Shown piece by piece: positions 11,241 through 19,769 of a stretch of DNA of 64,000 bases. The DNA is taken from the NCBI GenBank assembly GCA_019651435.1, contig BOYI01000002.1, positions 62,001 to 126,000 on the forward strand. Reading direction: 5' to 3'. Position numbers and translations under genes: made by a program. Numbering within the stretch: the stretch's first letter is position 1; each line of letters begins with the position of its first letter. The notes beneath the pieces were generated by a model. That model was not told where the DNA came from. It was given only the letters and a program-made list of their open reading frames with translations, and made no database searches. The stretch comes from Pelagibacteraceae bacterium. GTDB lineage: Bacteria > Pseudomonadota > Alphaproteobacteria > HIMB59.

Positions 11241-12199
11241 TTCTATTTTTTTTTTTTTTTATTAAATTTCTTTTTAATGAGTTCCAGGACTCCATTAATG
11301 GTAATACATAGAGGCCTTTTAAAGAGGAGAGATCGTATTTAGTTTTATCTTTTACTCCCAAGACTAAGTTTTGAGTATTTTCTGAATGGTGTAATGATCC
11401 AAAATCCAATCCCAAATAGCCAAAGCTGCTCCAAAATTTTTATTATGATGTTCTTCTGCAACAGAGTGATGAAGATGATGTTGAGCAGGTGAGATGAGGA
11501 TATATTCCAACCATTTCCAATATCGAATACCGATATGGGGTGACGCAAGTTTGAACCAAAAATATTAAAAAAGAAGACAAATATGTTTGCCCCTAAAATT
11601 GTGTATAAATCAACTCCATCCCTAAATAAAAAATAAATAAAGCAATAATAAGCCCTGAGCAATGGCAGATCTGAGCGTAAATAATAATCCCTCTACTGGG
11701 TGCGTTCTAAAGACAGTTATTGGTGTTAAATTTGTAGCTGAATGATGAACTTTATGGAATGCCCATAAAAATCTCCATTGATGCATAAATCGATGCACTA
11801 TGTATTTTGAAAAATCGTCTACAAGAAAGTGGGAAATGGTAAACAAGCTAACAATCAAATATTTTGGTGTTGATGAAAAATATCCATTTCAAGAATTTCA
11901 AGGTCGAATAAAAAGAAATAGATGAATGTTGCAATAGTAATCTGAGTGATCAAATGAGGGAGAAATTAAATCATGATTATTTGGTTTATTAAAAAAACTT
12001 TATAGTCACCCTTTGCTGATTTTGAAAAAGACTTTTCGATTAAAAATAAAGTAAAAAGCATTTTTTAAATTTTTTTCTGAAAAAGTATTAACCAGCCAAA
12101 AGCAATGAATATAGATAGGATGATGTAAGGTATAAAAACTCTTTTTAGGATTCAAAAACTCATCAAAAAAATTTGAGGTAATTCTAATAGATATTCCAT
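11241..12199 (-). pseudogene. sterol desaturase / fatty acid hydroxylase superfamily membrane protein (frameshifted)
   Basis: Di-iron integral-membrane hydroxylase family acting on lipids; the substrate is unknown. It begins MEYLLELPQIFLM at 12199. Three histidine clusters typical of the family survive in different frames: HRFMH and FHKVHHSATNLTPITVFRTH around 11730-11800, and PAQHHLHHSVAEEHHN around 11440-11490, followed by FGSLHHSENTQNLVLGV. Hydrophobic helices (VSLFTISHFLVDDF) flank the first cluster. Breaks lie near 12150, 11900, 11640, 11530 and 11410. The end is placed at a TAG just past a 15-T run (11246-11260), where the frame is unreliable; it could run to 11134. A terminator precedes the gene, so it has its own promoter or reads through. 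Confidence 0.7.
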
Positions 12200-12213
12200 A
12201 ATTAAAATTTTAT

Positions 12214-12245
12214 GACTCAAGGCCCCCAATTAGGGGGCCCGAGTC
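12214..12245 (-). terminator. strong hairpin between the DUF4856 and hydroxylase genes
   Basis: GGCCCCC (12221-12227) pairs with GGGGGCC (12233-12239) over a five-base loop. The outer GACTC and GAGTC extend the stem across a small bulge. On the minus strand it is followed by ATAAAATTTTAA. It lies just after the DUF4856 stop, so it most likely ends that transcript. The GC-rich stem stands out in very AT-rich surroundings. Confidence 0.7.
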
Positions 12246-12310
12246 TCTATCTCCCACTTCAGTATGCGTAGTTATAATGAGTCAAAAGTAAAAGATAAAC
12301 TTTTAAATTA

Positions 12311-13690
12311 TTAGTCATTTTCTGCAGACTCAGATGTCCCTATTTTAGAAGCAAGATCTGCCATATCGGCTAACATATCATTTGATCTTGCTTCAACACC
12401 AAATTCATCGATCATTAGTTTTTGAATTTTAAGCATATGAAGCTTTGCATCATTCATAGAATAGATCTTATCCATGACATAATTTCCTTTGCTATCTATA
12501 CCAACTATTTGAGTTTCATCCATAAGCATAGGGCCAAAACCAATCATACGATTAAGTTTAGTTGCTGACTCTCCAATGTTATCTTTGCCAACTTGAAGGG
12601 CCATAGAGAAGCCTTTTAACTCTCCCCAATATTTCATGTACTTACTAAATTCTTTAGCTAAGTCATCATTATTCACATCTTCTAATGCAACTAAGGATTT
12701 ATATGTAGACCCAGCATATTTAAATACTGACTCCGCAATTACCTTTTGCCAATTTTCAGATATGATTGCAACATAACCCATTAGTTCAGATCTTTGTGCA
12801 TCAGTAAGCTTTTCGCCATTTGCTGATGTAATAAGTTTTCTGCCATCAAGAAATGCTCTGGTGATATCTTCCATATATGAAGTTTTTCCACCTTTATCAA
12901 AACTGGAAGCATAATAAGCGTGAGCAAAAACATACTCAGACTTAAGGTCTACAACACCGTCTTCATTATAGTCAGCGGAAACTAGGTCTTTTTTCTTAGC
13001 TATATTATAATTTTGTTCTGCGCTTAATAGTAATGAGTGTGTGCGGCGCCCCAATAACCAAACGCCTCGTCCCAGCTATGTTCTTTACCTGTATAACAAG
13101 CACCATCTTTGTAAGGTTTGTCATTAGGCTTTGTATCAGCTCTCATTTTTCGTCTAGATAATTATCTACGGCTTGATTGTAAAAAACAGCGCCCATAATA
13201 AATTTAGATAATAACTGTTGATAATTTAAACCAACAGAAACATCCTTAGGATTTGCAGCGGCCTTATTCATCCAGAAATCTATCACTTCAGGACCAGTCA
13301 AATTATTTGGCCAAGCAGTAATGGTTCCTTTATATGTTTTACCTGATAAGTTTTTACCTTTAGAAATTTCGTTTAATAACGTTTGTTTAATAGGAAACCA
13401 TCTTTGGAAGCTGGCGCCCAAATTTTTTATTTTTATCAGATCCCTCATAGTAGGATACCATTTCGCTATAACTACCTTTAGTAGAGCGGTCTTTAAGACT
13501 ATCATGCTGTACATGTCTTGCTATTTGACCACTATAAGAAACAGTATTTGTGCAGTCACCAGAATAATTCTTTAAAGTGACTGGGAAGGGACCGTATACA
13601 TCAGAATTAGCTGTAGCCAATCCACTAAAAAGTTAAAGTTAGTATTGATGCATATGTCAATATTTGTTTTTTAATTTGATTTTGTTTCAT
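12311..13690 (-). pseudogene. DUF4856 domain secreted protein with EF-hand-like loop (frameshifted)
   Basis: DUF4856 proteins are secreted or lipid-anchored proteins of marine bacteria with an imelysin-like fold and no proven function; some are linked with iron uptake. The gene starts at 13690 with a signal peptide (MKQNQIKKQILTYASILTL, ending LATA). Rejoined frames give YSGQIARHVQHDSLKD, FIMGAVFYNQAVDNYL, KEHSWDEAFGYWGA (the family's central H-x-W-x-E motif) and the intact 247-residue C-terminal part. That part contains DYNEDGVVDLKSE, a canonical 12-residue calcium loop. Breaks are near 13640, 13440-13520, 13140 and 13050. It follows the Irr-like regulator in the same direction, 92 bases downstream, which supports an iron-responsive role by inference. 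Confidence 0.75.
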
Positions 13691-13782
13691 AATAAAAAGG
13701 AAAATACTGAAATTATTTTTTAAAAATAATAAAAAAAATTAAGCCTTATAATTAGGGTGAAATAGAAATTTATTGAAACTAA

Positions 13783-14211
13783 TTACAAAAAAAAAATTAT
13801 TTTTTTAATATTTATTACTAAAGAATACTCTTCTAGTAACGCTAAGCAAGCAGGTATAGGTAGGTCCTTATGTAATTTACTATAATCTTTGTAATCAAAG
13901 ATTTCTTTTTTTTCTTGATCATAAACATGTACATGATCAGAAGTGTCAGTATCATAAAAAGCTTGTTTATCGGCAGTAATTTGTTTTAAGTAACCTTTAT
14001 CAACTAACGTGCTCAAATTCTCATACAATGTAGTTAATGAAAAATAGCTCCTATTTTCTTTAAGGACATCATTAATTTGATTGATTGAAAAATGTTTATT
14101 TGTTCCATCAAAAATAGATTTCAGTAATACAATCCTTTGTTTAGTTTGTCTCCAACCACAGTTATTGAGAACATTATCTAACTCAACTTTTGATGCATTT
14201 GAAAGATTCAT
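13783..14211 (-). CDS. Fur-family regulator resembling Irr
   Basis: A 142-residue Fur-superfamily protein. The helix-turn-helix part is CGWRQTKQRIVLLKSIF plus SLTTLYENLSTLVDKGYLK, followed by AFYDTDTSDHVHVYDQE, the Fur/Irr metal or heme region. It has no CxxC pairs, and the C-terminus reads EYSLVINIKK, similar to the short Irr ending and unlike Fur or Zur. Irr controls iron genes in alphaproteobacteria according to heme status. It lies upstream of the DUF4856, hydroxylase and iron-binding genes, all minus strand, so these may be its targets. Assignment to Irr rather than another Fur branch is inference. Confidence 0.75.
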   Translation of the reverse strand: MNLSNASKVELDNVLNNCGWRQTKQRIVLLKSIFDGTNKHFSINQINDVLKENRSYFSLTTLYENLSTLVDKGYLKQITADKQAFYDTDTSDHVHVYDQEKKEIFDYKDYSKLHKDLPIPACLALLEEYSLVINIKKIIFFL

Positions 14212-14331
14212 TGCTGTATGTTTAGGTCAAAAATGATTGTTTTTCAACAAAAATAAGATTTAAAGGTCAATGACATATGATCGCTACAAAGTGTATAAAG
14301 TGAAATCAATTACAAAAAACTCTTATTATCA

Positions 14332-14499
14332 TTACTTTTCAATATTTGACAAATCTCTATGATTTTTATAACTAATTTTTTTCATTGAGTTCTGATAATA
14401 GAGCATATTCACTCTGTCTATAAAAGAAATAGGGTAGTAACGTTCTTCAATCATTTTTTTATATTTTTTTTTACAAACTTTATTTTTTTTGTGGCTCAT
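14332..14499 (-). CDS. possible small lysine-rich ORF, unrecognised
   Basis: A 55-residue frame in the otherwise gene-free stretch 14212-14747. It begins MSHKKNKVCKKKYKK and ends with HRDLSNIEK, with a middle IEERYYPISFIDRV. It depends on the exact length of several A/T runs (7-9 bases), which are unreliable here, and no ribosome binding site is evident. The rest of this 535-base gap is AT-rich promoter-like DNA in which I see no RNA gene. Confidence 0.25.
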   Translation of the reverse strand: MSHKKNKVCKKKYKKMIEERYYPISFIDRVNMLYYQNSMKKISYKNHRDLSNIEK

Positions 14500-14708
14500 A
14501 AAATGAATTAAAAAAAAAAATTTTCAAAAATGTAAATTAATTTTTTTTTAACTAATATTTTTCAAATGTTGCGAAAGTTTTTTGGAGTGCATATTAGAAT
14601 AATAAAAAAATAATTTTTTAATAAGATTTATTTTAAGAACAATAATCACTAGTTAAAATCATTAAAGTGAATCGATGAATTTGTGGTTAATGGAGAAAAT
14701 ATCATAAG

Positions 14709-14728
14709 GGAGATGACGATACATCTCC
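14709..14728 (-). terminator. hairpin downstream of znuA
   Basis: GGAGATG (14709-14715) and CATCTCC (14722-14728) form a 7-bp stem with a six-base loop, 20 bases after the znuA stop. The tail on the minus strand (CTTATGATATTTTC) is only moderately T-rich. Confidence 0.55.
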
Positions 14729-14747
14729 ATAACCATTATATAAATTA

Positions 14748-15815
14748 TTATTTACCGCAATCTTTTAGGGAGTTTGCGATATCTAAAATTAGATTTTGAT
14801 ACATTTCTGGACCTTGATCAATAAATGCCCCCAATGGATCCATGATACCTGTAGATATTTTCATATCAGCTGCAAGTGTTTCAATGATTTTTGGGTTATA
14901 CTGAGGTTCTGAAAATATACATTTTATATTTTTATCCTGAATAAGATCTTGAATAGCATCAATTTGTTTTGCTCCAGGTAATACATCAGGGTTCAAAGTA
15001 AGAGCTCCCGCTGAAGAAACTCCAAATCTATTCTCAAAATACTGATACGCATCATGAAAAACAACATAACTCGCATCTTTAGGAATAGAACTATTAATTT
15101 CATCAATCAGATTATTTAAAGATGCAATTGTTTTATTTTCATTTTGTTCATATTTAGCTGCATTATCTGGATCTGCTTCCGATAATTCATGTGAAATTTC
15201 TAAAACCATTTTAATCGCATTTGATGGGTCTAACCAGATATGAGCATCAAACTCTCCATGGTTATGGCCGTCATGACCGTCATCATCATGATCATCGTGG
15301 CCTTCATGTTCATCTTCATGGCCATCATGATCGTCATGACCGTGATCGTCGTGATCATCTTCTTTGTGACCGTCATCATCATGATCATCGTGGCCTTCAT
15401 GTTCATCTTCATGGCCATCATGATCGTCATGACCGTGATCGTCGTGATCATCAAAGATGTTTTCTTCTCTAAACTTAAGCTTTTCAATAGAGCTTAGCTC
15501 CATGAAAGATATCTTAGTTGCATTACCAGCAAGAGAATCCAAAGGTTTTTCCATAAATGCCTCTAGGTCCTCTCCAATCCAAAAAACTATATCTGCCTCT
15601 TCTAGCATTTGAGCATGAGAAGGTTTAAAAACAAAAGTGTGAGGGTTACTTGTTCCTTCAATAATCAGTGATGGCTCACCAACACCTTCCATTACACTAG
15701 ATATTAATGAGTGCAAAGGTTTGATTGTTGTGACTACTTTTATGTCTGCTTTAGCAGAGAAACTAAATAAAAGTGGAGCAATTACGAAAATTATTGCCTT
15801 TTTTAAAAAATTCAT
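14748..15815 (-). CDS. znuA: zinc ABC transporter substrate-binding protein ZnuA
   Basis: High-affinity periplasmic zinc receptor, 355 residues. Signal peptide 1-23 ends FSAKA. Metal ligands of cluster A-I proteins are visible: His in NPHTF (about residue 59), His in FDAHIWLDPS after the loop, His in VVFHDAYQYF, and the final acidic region IFSEPQYNP. Between the first and second ligands lies a long His/Asp/Glu-rich loop (about residues 118-190), made of two nearly identical 31-residue units. The loop is longer than usual; in the family it captures or senses zinc. The gene diverges from znuCB-zur across a Zur-type palindrome. Its own stop is followed by a hairpin. Confidence 0.97.
   Translation of the reverse strand: MNFLKKAIIFVIAPLLFSFSAKADIKVVTTIKPLHSLISSVMEGVGEPSLIIEGTSNPHTFVFKPSHAQMLEEADIVFWIGEDLEAFMEKPLDSLAGNATKISFMELSSIEKLKFREENIFDDHDDHGHDDHDGHEDEHEGHDDHDDDGHKEDDHDDHGHDDHDGHEDEHEGHDDHDDDGHDGHNHGEFDAHIWLDPSNAIKMVLEISHELSEADPDNAAKYEQNENKTIASLNNLIDEINSSIPKDASYVVFHDAYQYFENRFGVSSAGALTLNPDVLPGAKQIDAIQDLIQDKNIKCIFSEPQYNPKIIETLAADMKISTGIMDPLGAFIDQGPEMYQNLILDIANSLKDCGK
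15274..15452. repeat. perfect 86-bp direct repeat inside znuA
   Basis: Bases 15274-15359 and 15367-15452 are identical, separated by seven bases, giving a 93-base period (31 codons). The reading frame is kept, so the repeat doubles the His-rich metal loop. Complete identity, including synonymous sites, indicates recent duplication or ongoing conversion. Confidence 0.95.
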
Positions 15816-15835
15816 GTTAATTACCTGTCTATATT

Positions 15836-15866
15836 GTTATATTATTACATAATGTAATATTATAAC
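15836..15866. promoter_or_regulatory. Zur-box-like palindrome in the znuA / znuC divergent promoter
   Basis: GTTATATTATTACAT (15836-15850) and ATGTAATATTATAAC (15852-15866) are inverted copies with one mismatch around a single central base. It lies between the divergent znuA (15815) and znuC (15891) starts. AT-rich dyads with GTTAT/ATAAC ends are typical of proteobacterial Zur sites, and a zur gene sits in the same operon. Zn-dependent repression of both directions is inferred. Confidence 0.8.
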
Positions 15867-15890
15867 GTATAGTCCAAGTCAATAATAAAT

Positions 15891-16634
15891 ATGCAAAACT
15901 CTCTAATTGAATTAAACAATTGCGGTGTAATACGTAATGATAAGTGGCTGGTTCGAGGCGTCTCCTTAAAAGTAACTCAAGGCCAAATAGTGACCTTAAT
16001 AGGTCCCAATGGTTCTGGAAAATCAACAACAGCAAAAATGGCTCTGGGAATATTAAAACCTGATGAGGGATCAAATACTATCAAAAGTAATATTAAAATT
16101 TCTTATGTACCTCAAAAAATCTCAATTGATTGGTCTTTACCTTTAAGAGTAATTGATTTCATGAACATAATCGAAAAATTCACAACAAGTGAGATTGAAG
16201 AGGCGCTATCTTTGACGGGTATTAAAAATCTTATTTTTAGAGATGTAAGAAACTTGTCAGGTGGAGAGTTTCAAAGGTTATTGATGGCTAGAGCAATTGC
16301 AAAAAACCCTGATTTTCTTGTATTAGATGAGCCTGTTCAAGGAGTTGATTATCCGGGCGAAATAGCTCTTTACAAAACTATTCAAGAGATTGTGAAAAAC
16401 ATTAATTGTGGCATTCTTTTAATATCTCATAATCTTCATGTAGTAATGTCTCAAACAGATCATGTCATTTGTCTTAATGGACATGTTTGTTGTTCCGGTG
16501 CGCCAAAGTCGATTGTTAAGGAACCTGAATATATAAAATTATTTGGAAAAAATATTGATCCAACTCTTGCTTTTTACCAACATGAACATGATCACCAACA
16601 TCTTCCTGATGGAAGCGTTGACCAATCGAATTAA
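15891..16634 (+). CDS. znuC: zinc ABC transporter ATP-binding protein ZnuC
   Basis: Cytoplasmic ATPase driving zinc import, 247 residues. Walker A GPNGSGKST, Q-loop PQKISIDW, signature LSGGEFQR, Walker B FLVLDEP, D-loop and H-loop SHNLHVV are all intact. The C-terminus carries a His-rich tail (YQHEHDHQH) common in ZnuC. The znuB start follows after seven bases. The ATG lies 24 bases after the Zur-like palindrome, so the operator would overlap or adjoin the promoter. Confidence 0.96.
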   Translation: MQNSLIELNNCGVIRNDKWLVRGVSLKVTQGQIVTLIGPNGSGKSTTAKMALGILKPDEGSNTIKSNIKISYVPQKISIDWSLPLRVIDFMNIIEKFTTSEIEEALSLTGIKNLIFRDVRNLSGGEFQRLLMARAIAKNPDFLVLDEPVQGVDYPGEIALYKTIQEIVKNINCGILLISHNLHVVMSQTDHVICLNGHVCCSGAPKSIVKEPEYIKLFGKNIDPTLAFYQHEHDHQHLPDGSVDQSN

Positions 16635-16641
16635 ATAAAAA

Positions 16642-17466
16642 ATGTTTGATGATTTTTTATTCAGAGCTTTTGTTGCTGGAATAGGATTAGCGATAATTAC
16701 TGGTCCTTTAGGTTGTTTTATTGTTTGGAGAAGGTTGTCGTATTTTGGAGACACCCTTGCTCACTCAGCTTTGCTTGGTGTGGTAATAGCATATGCTTTA
16801 AGTTTCAACATTATTTTATCGGTATTTATAATATCGGGTCTTATTTCACTTTCTTTATTATATTTACAAAAAAAGACATATTTGCCAAATGATGCTCTTT
16901 TAGGATTATTAGCTCACTCTGTTCTTGCAATAGGTCTTGTTCTTTTGGGTTTGCTCACTTTTATAAGAATTGATCTGATGGGATTACTTTTTGGAGATAT
17001 CCTTTCTGTTAACTTTCAAGATATTTTAATTATCTGGATAGGTGGGGCCTTTGTCTTACTTATTTTAATAAAAATATGGAGGCCTCTATTTGCTGGAACG
17101 GTAAATTTAGATTTAGCTAAAGCAGAAGGTCTTAATCCTGAATTAGCAAATGCTGTTTTTACAATATTAATTGCAGCCGTAATAGCTATATCAATAAAAA
17201 TTGTTGGGATTTTGTTAATCACAGGTCTTCTACTTTTGCCTGCTGCAGCTTCAAGAAACTTATCTTCAACTCCTATTCAAATGGCAATCATTGCTAGTAT
17301 TACTGGACTTATCTCTGTGGTTTTAGGGTTGTTTTCTTCAATCACATGGAATACTGCAACAGGCCCAACAATATTAAGCGTTGCTCTTGGTATATTTGTA
17401 TTAACTCTGTTTCCTTGGAAAAAATTGCTTATCTCAAAAAAAGAAATAAAATTAATGGACAAATAA
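16642..17466 (+). CDS. znuB: zinc ABC transporter permease ZnuB
   Basis: Inner-membrane permease of the ABC-3 family, 274 residues, with about eight hydrophobic helices. Recognisable segments are GPLGCFIVWRRLSYFGDTLAHSALLG near the N-terminus, GDILSVNFQDI in the middle, and VGILLITGLLLLPAAASRNLS near the C-terminus. The stop is directly followed by the zur ATG, completing a znuC-znuB-zur operon. Confidence 0.96.
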   Translation: MFDDFLFRAFVAGIGLAIITGPLGCFIVWRRLSYFGDTLAHSALLGVVIAYALSFNIILSVFIISGLISLSLLYLQKKTYLPNDALLGLLAHSVLAIGLVLLGLLTFIRIDLMGLLFGDILSVNFQDILIIWIGGAFVLLILIKIWRPLFAGTVNLDLAKAEGLNPELANAVFTILIAAVIAISIKIVGILLITGLLLLPAAASRNLSSTPIQMAIIASITGLISVVLGLFSSITWNTATGPTILSVALGIFVLTLFPWKKLLISKKEIKLMDK

Positions 17467-17887
17467 ATGACTAATTCTCAATCATACAATAAAAAAAACA
17501 AATGATTACAATCTAACCAAAAACCAAAAAATTGTTTTTAACTTACTTCAAAATTCAGGTGAGCCTTTAAAGGCGTACACCATTTTAGAGAGCCTTAAAA
17601 GAGAAGGGTTAAAATCACCCCTTCAAGTATACAGAGCTTTAGATAAATTAGTTGAATTAGGAATAATTCATAAAATTGAAAGCCAAAACTCATTTATTGC
17701 ATGCAGCAATTCAAATTGCGCTAGCAATACTGCTTTTACGATTTGCAGAAGATGTGGCGATGTGAAAGAAATTAAAAATAATCATCTTTTTGAACAAGTG
17801 AGTGATTTAGGCAAAAAGAATCGACTCAAGGTCCACCGTTTTAACCTTGAATTTTATGTGGATTGTAACGGCTGCAAAGTTAATTAA
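17467..17887 (+). CDS. zur: zinc uptake regulator Zur, Fur family (frameshifted near start)
   Basis: Zinc-responsive repressor of about 139 residues. The frame from ATG 17467 (MTNSQSYNKK) ends at a TGA after 12 codons. The real sequence continues one base out of frame after an eight-A run (about 17489-17496): NDYNLTKNQKIVFNLLQNSG, PLQVYRALDKLVELGIIHKI, then FTICRRCGDVKEI and DCNGCKVN with both CxxC zinc pairs. The total of 421 bases equals 140 codons plus one, so a single inserted base explains it. It is the third gene of the znu operon and probably acts on the palindrome at 15836-15866. Confidence 0.88.
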
Positions 17888-17936
17888 ATAATTTAAATTT
17901 CGCAAATTTTTACCTATTTTGTTGGTTTTTTGACTA

Positions 17937-17964
17937 TTGACATAAAGAAAGACCTATATATATT
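17937..17964 (+). promoter_or_regulatory. sigma-70 type promoter for rplU-rpmA
   Basis: TTGACA (17937-17942), a 16-base spacer and TATATT (17959-17964) form a near-consensus promoter. The start site would fall about 17970-17972, only five to seven bases before the rplU ATG at 17977, which would leave an almost leaderless mRNA. Confidence 0.65.
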
Positions 17965-17976
17965 GTGCACCTCATT

Positions 17977-18501
17977 ATGTACGCAGTTCTAAAATCAGTA
18001 GGAAAACAGTTCAAAGTATCACCTGGTGATATTTTAAAAATGGACAAAATTGAAGGAAATGTAGGAGATACTATTTCTTTTAAAGATGTCGTAGCTGTTG
18101 GAAATGGCGATAAGTTTGAATTAGGGTCACCTGCCGTTCAAGGTGCTGAAGTTTCTGCAAAACTTCTTCATCAGACAAGAGATGACAAAATTCGTGTTTT
18201 CAGAAAGAATAGAAGAAAGCACTTCCAAAGAACGAAAGGCCATCGTCAATACATCTCTATTTTAAAAGTGATGTCTATCAAATCTGCTATCGGCGAAGAA
18301 AGCTTTAAAGAGCCAGCAAAAAAAGCTGCTCCAAAAAAAGAAGCTGCACCAAAAACTGAAGCTCCAAAGAAGGATGCAAAAGCAGCAGCTCCAAAGAAGG
18401 AAGTAAAAGCAACAACTCCAAAGAAGGATACAAAAGCAGCAGCACCTAAAACTGAGAAAAAAAAGACTGTGAAAAAAGAAGCAACTGAGGTAAAAGAGTA
18501 G
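17977..18501 (+). CDS. rplU: 50S ribosomal protein L21
   Basis: Large-subunit protein binding 23S rRNA. I use the ATG at 17977 ([14 protein letters not shown], the universal start) rather than an upstream in-frame codon at 17965 that overlaps the promoter. The core (about 104 residues) includes [21 protein letters not shown] and [11 protein letters not shown]. It is followed by a roughly 70-residue tail of repeated [18 protein letters not shown] and similar units, a low-complexity basic extension seen in many alphaproteobacterial L21 proteins. rpmA follows after four bases. Confidence 0.97.
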   Translation: MYAVLKSVGKQFKVSPGDILKMDKIEGNVGDTISFKDVVAVGNGDKFELGSPAVQGAEVSAKLLHQTRDDKIRVFRKNRRKHFQRTKGHRQYISILKVMSIKSAIGEESFKEPAKKAAPKKEAAPKTEAPKKDAKAAAPKKEVKATTPKKDTKAAAPKTEKKKTVKKEATEVKE

Positions 18502-18505
18502 AACT

Positions 18506-18751
18506 ATGGCAACAAAAAAAGCAGGCGGAAGTTCGAAAAACGGAAGAGACTCGGCTGGTAGAAGGCTGGGTGTCAAGAAGTTTGGCGGCGAACACGTTAT
18601 CCCTGGAAACATTTTAGTTCGTCAGCGTGGTACTAAATTTTACCCGGGCGACAATGTTGGAATTGGGAAAGATCACACTCTTTTCTCCAAAGCTGAGGGA
18701 AAAGTGCAGTTCAAAAAATCCCGTAACAGACAGTTTGTTTCCGTCCACTAA
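18506..18751 (+). CDS. rpmA: 50S ribosomal protein L27
   Basis: An 81-residue L27, whose N-terminal tail reaches the peptidyl-transferase centre. It begins [20 protein letters not shown] and contains GVKKFGGE and [10 protein letters not shown] in standard order. It is co-transcribed with rplU and followed by obgE, the classic arrangement. Confidence 0.98.
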   Translation: MATKKAGGSSKNGRDSAGRRLGVKKFGGEHVIPGNILVRQRGTKFYPGDNVGIGKDHTLFSKAEGKVQFKKSRNRQFVSVH

Positions 18752-18782
18752 AATTTCCTAACCTCTCACATTTATATCTGTT

Positions 18783-19769
18783 ATGGCGTTCATCGATAAA
18801 GCAAAAATTTATATTAAATCTGGCAACGGGGGTCATGGCGCTTTAAGTTTTCGCCGAGAAAAGTTTATTGAATATGGCGGCCCTAATGGCGGTAATGGAG
18901 GAAAAGGAGGCGACGTTATTTTTCGAGGCAATAAAGGAATTAATACTCTTCAACGTTATCGCTTCAATCAACACCATAAAGCCCAAAATGGTATGGGCGG
19001 TGCCGGTCAATTGAAAACGGGGTCCAGCGGGAAAGATCTTATCTTAGACGTCCCTTGTGGAACTGAAATTTATAACGAGGACATGAGTGTAAAGTTGCAT
19101 GAAATCCTTGATGATGAGCAGACTTATCACTTTCTTCGCGGTGGACAAGGGGGAAAAGGGAATGCTCACTTTAAAAGCTCCACTAATCGAGCCCCTCGAA
19201 AATTTCAACAAGGAGAAAAGGGCCAAGAGGCAACTGTTCGATTAAAACTCAAAATCTTAGCTGATGTTGGTTTGGTAGGAATGCCTAATGCAGGGAAATC
19301 TTCTATTCTAAATTTTGTTACCAATGCAAAATCTAAAGTAGCAGATTATGCTTTTACCACACTCCATCCTCATATCGGCATGGTTCAAAAAGAAGATTTA
19401 GAATTCGTCTTAGCCGATATACCAGGTTTAATTGAAAATGCCAGTGACGGAAAAGGTCTAGGACACGACTTTCTCTCTCATGTAGAGCGATGTAAGATTT
19501 TAATTCATGTTATCGATACAACCGAAGCTGATCCATTAAAGAATTATCAAATCATACGTCAAGAATTAGAGAATTATGGGGCTGAAATTGAGAGTAAAAA
19601 AGAAATTATAGCTCTCAATAAGGTGGAACTACTAGATGAAAAAAAAGTAGAGCAAATCAAAGACAAATTCACCTCATTGGATCGACGTATCTTTACCATT
19701 TCTGCCGCTACAGGATATAATCTCGATCAACTTACAAATTTATGTTTAGAATATCTCCAAGATGAATAA
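18783..19769 (+). CDS. obgE: GTPase ObgE/CgtA
   Basis: Essential ribosome-assembly and stress GTPase, 328 residues. The glycine-rich OBG domain opens with FIDKAKIYIKSGNGGHGALSFRREK and GGNGGKGGDV. The G domain has G1 GMPNAGKSS, G2 with FTTLHPHIG, G3 DIPGLIE, G4 NKVE and G5 SAATGYN. It stops just after the G domain, without a long C-terminal extension. The stop overlaps the proB start by eight bases. Confidence 0.98.
   Translation: MAFIDKAKIYIKSGNGGHGALSFRREKFIEYGGPNGGNGGKGGDVIFRGNKGINTLQRYRFNQHHKAQNGMGGAGQLKTGSSGKDLILDVPCGTEIYNEDMSVKLHEILDDEQTYHFLRGGQGGKGNAHFKSSTNRAPRKFQQGEKGQEATVRLKLKILADVGLVGMPNAGKSSILNFVTNAKSKVADYAFTTLHPHIGMVQKEDLEFVLADIPGLIENASDGKGLGHDFLSHVERCKILIHVIDTTEADPLKNYQIIRQELENYGAEIESKKEIIALNKVELLDEKKVEQIKDKFTSLDRRIFTISAATGYNLDQLTNLCLEYLQDE

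Noticed and set aside
11246-11260. Fifteen-T run as a terminator
   Set aside because: No stem precedes it on either strand, it lies at the 3' end of the hydroxylase frame, and homopolymer length is unreliable in this contig.
15274-15452. Direct repeats as a CRISPR-like array
   Set aside because: There are only two copies, the spacing is seven bases, and the repeat is in frame within znuA.
15221-15497. Three long antisense or out-of-frame ORFs over the His-rich part of znuA
   Set aside because: They arise because the repeated CAT/GAT codons leave all frames open; their composition mirrors the repeat and they have no motifs of their own.
18262-18612. Minus-strand ORF rich in Phe, Cys and Leu opposite rplU
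   Set aside because: It is the antisense of the lysine/alanine repeat tail of L21 and only looks hydrophobic for that reason.
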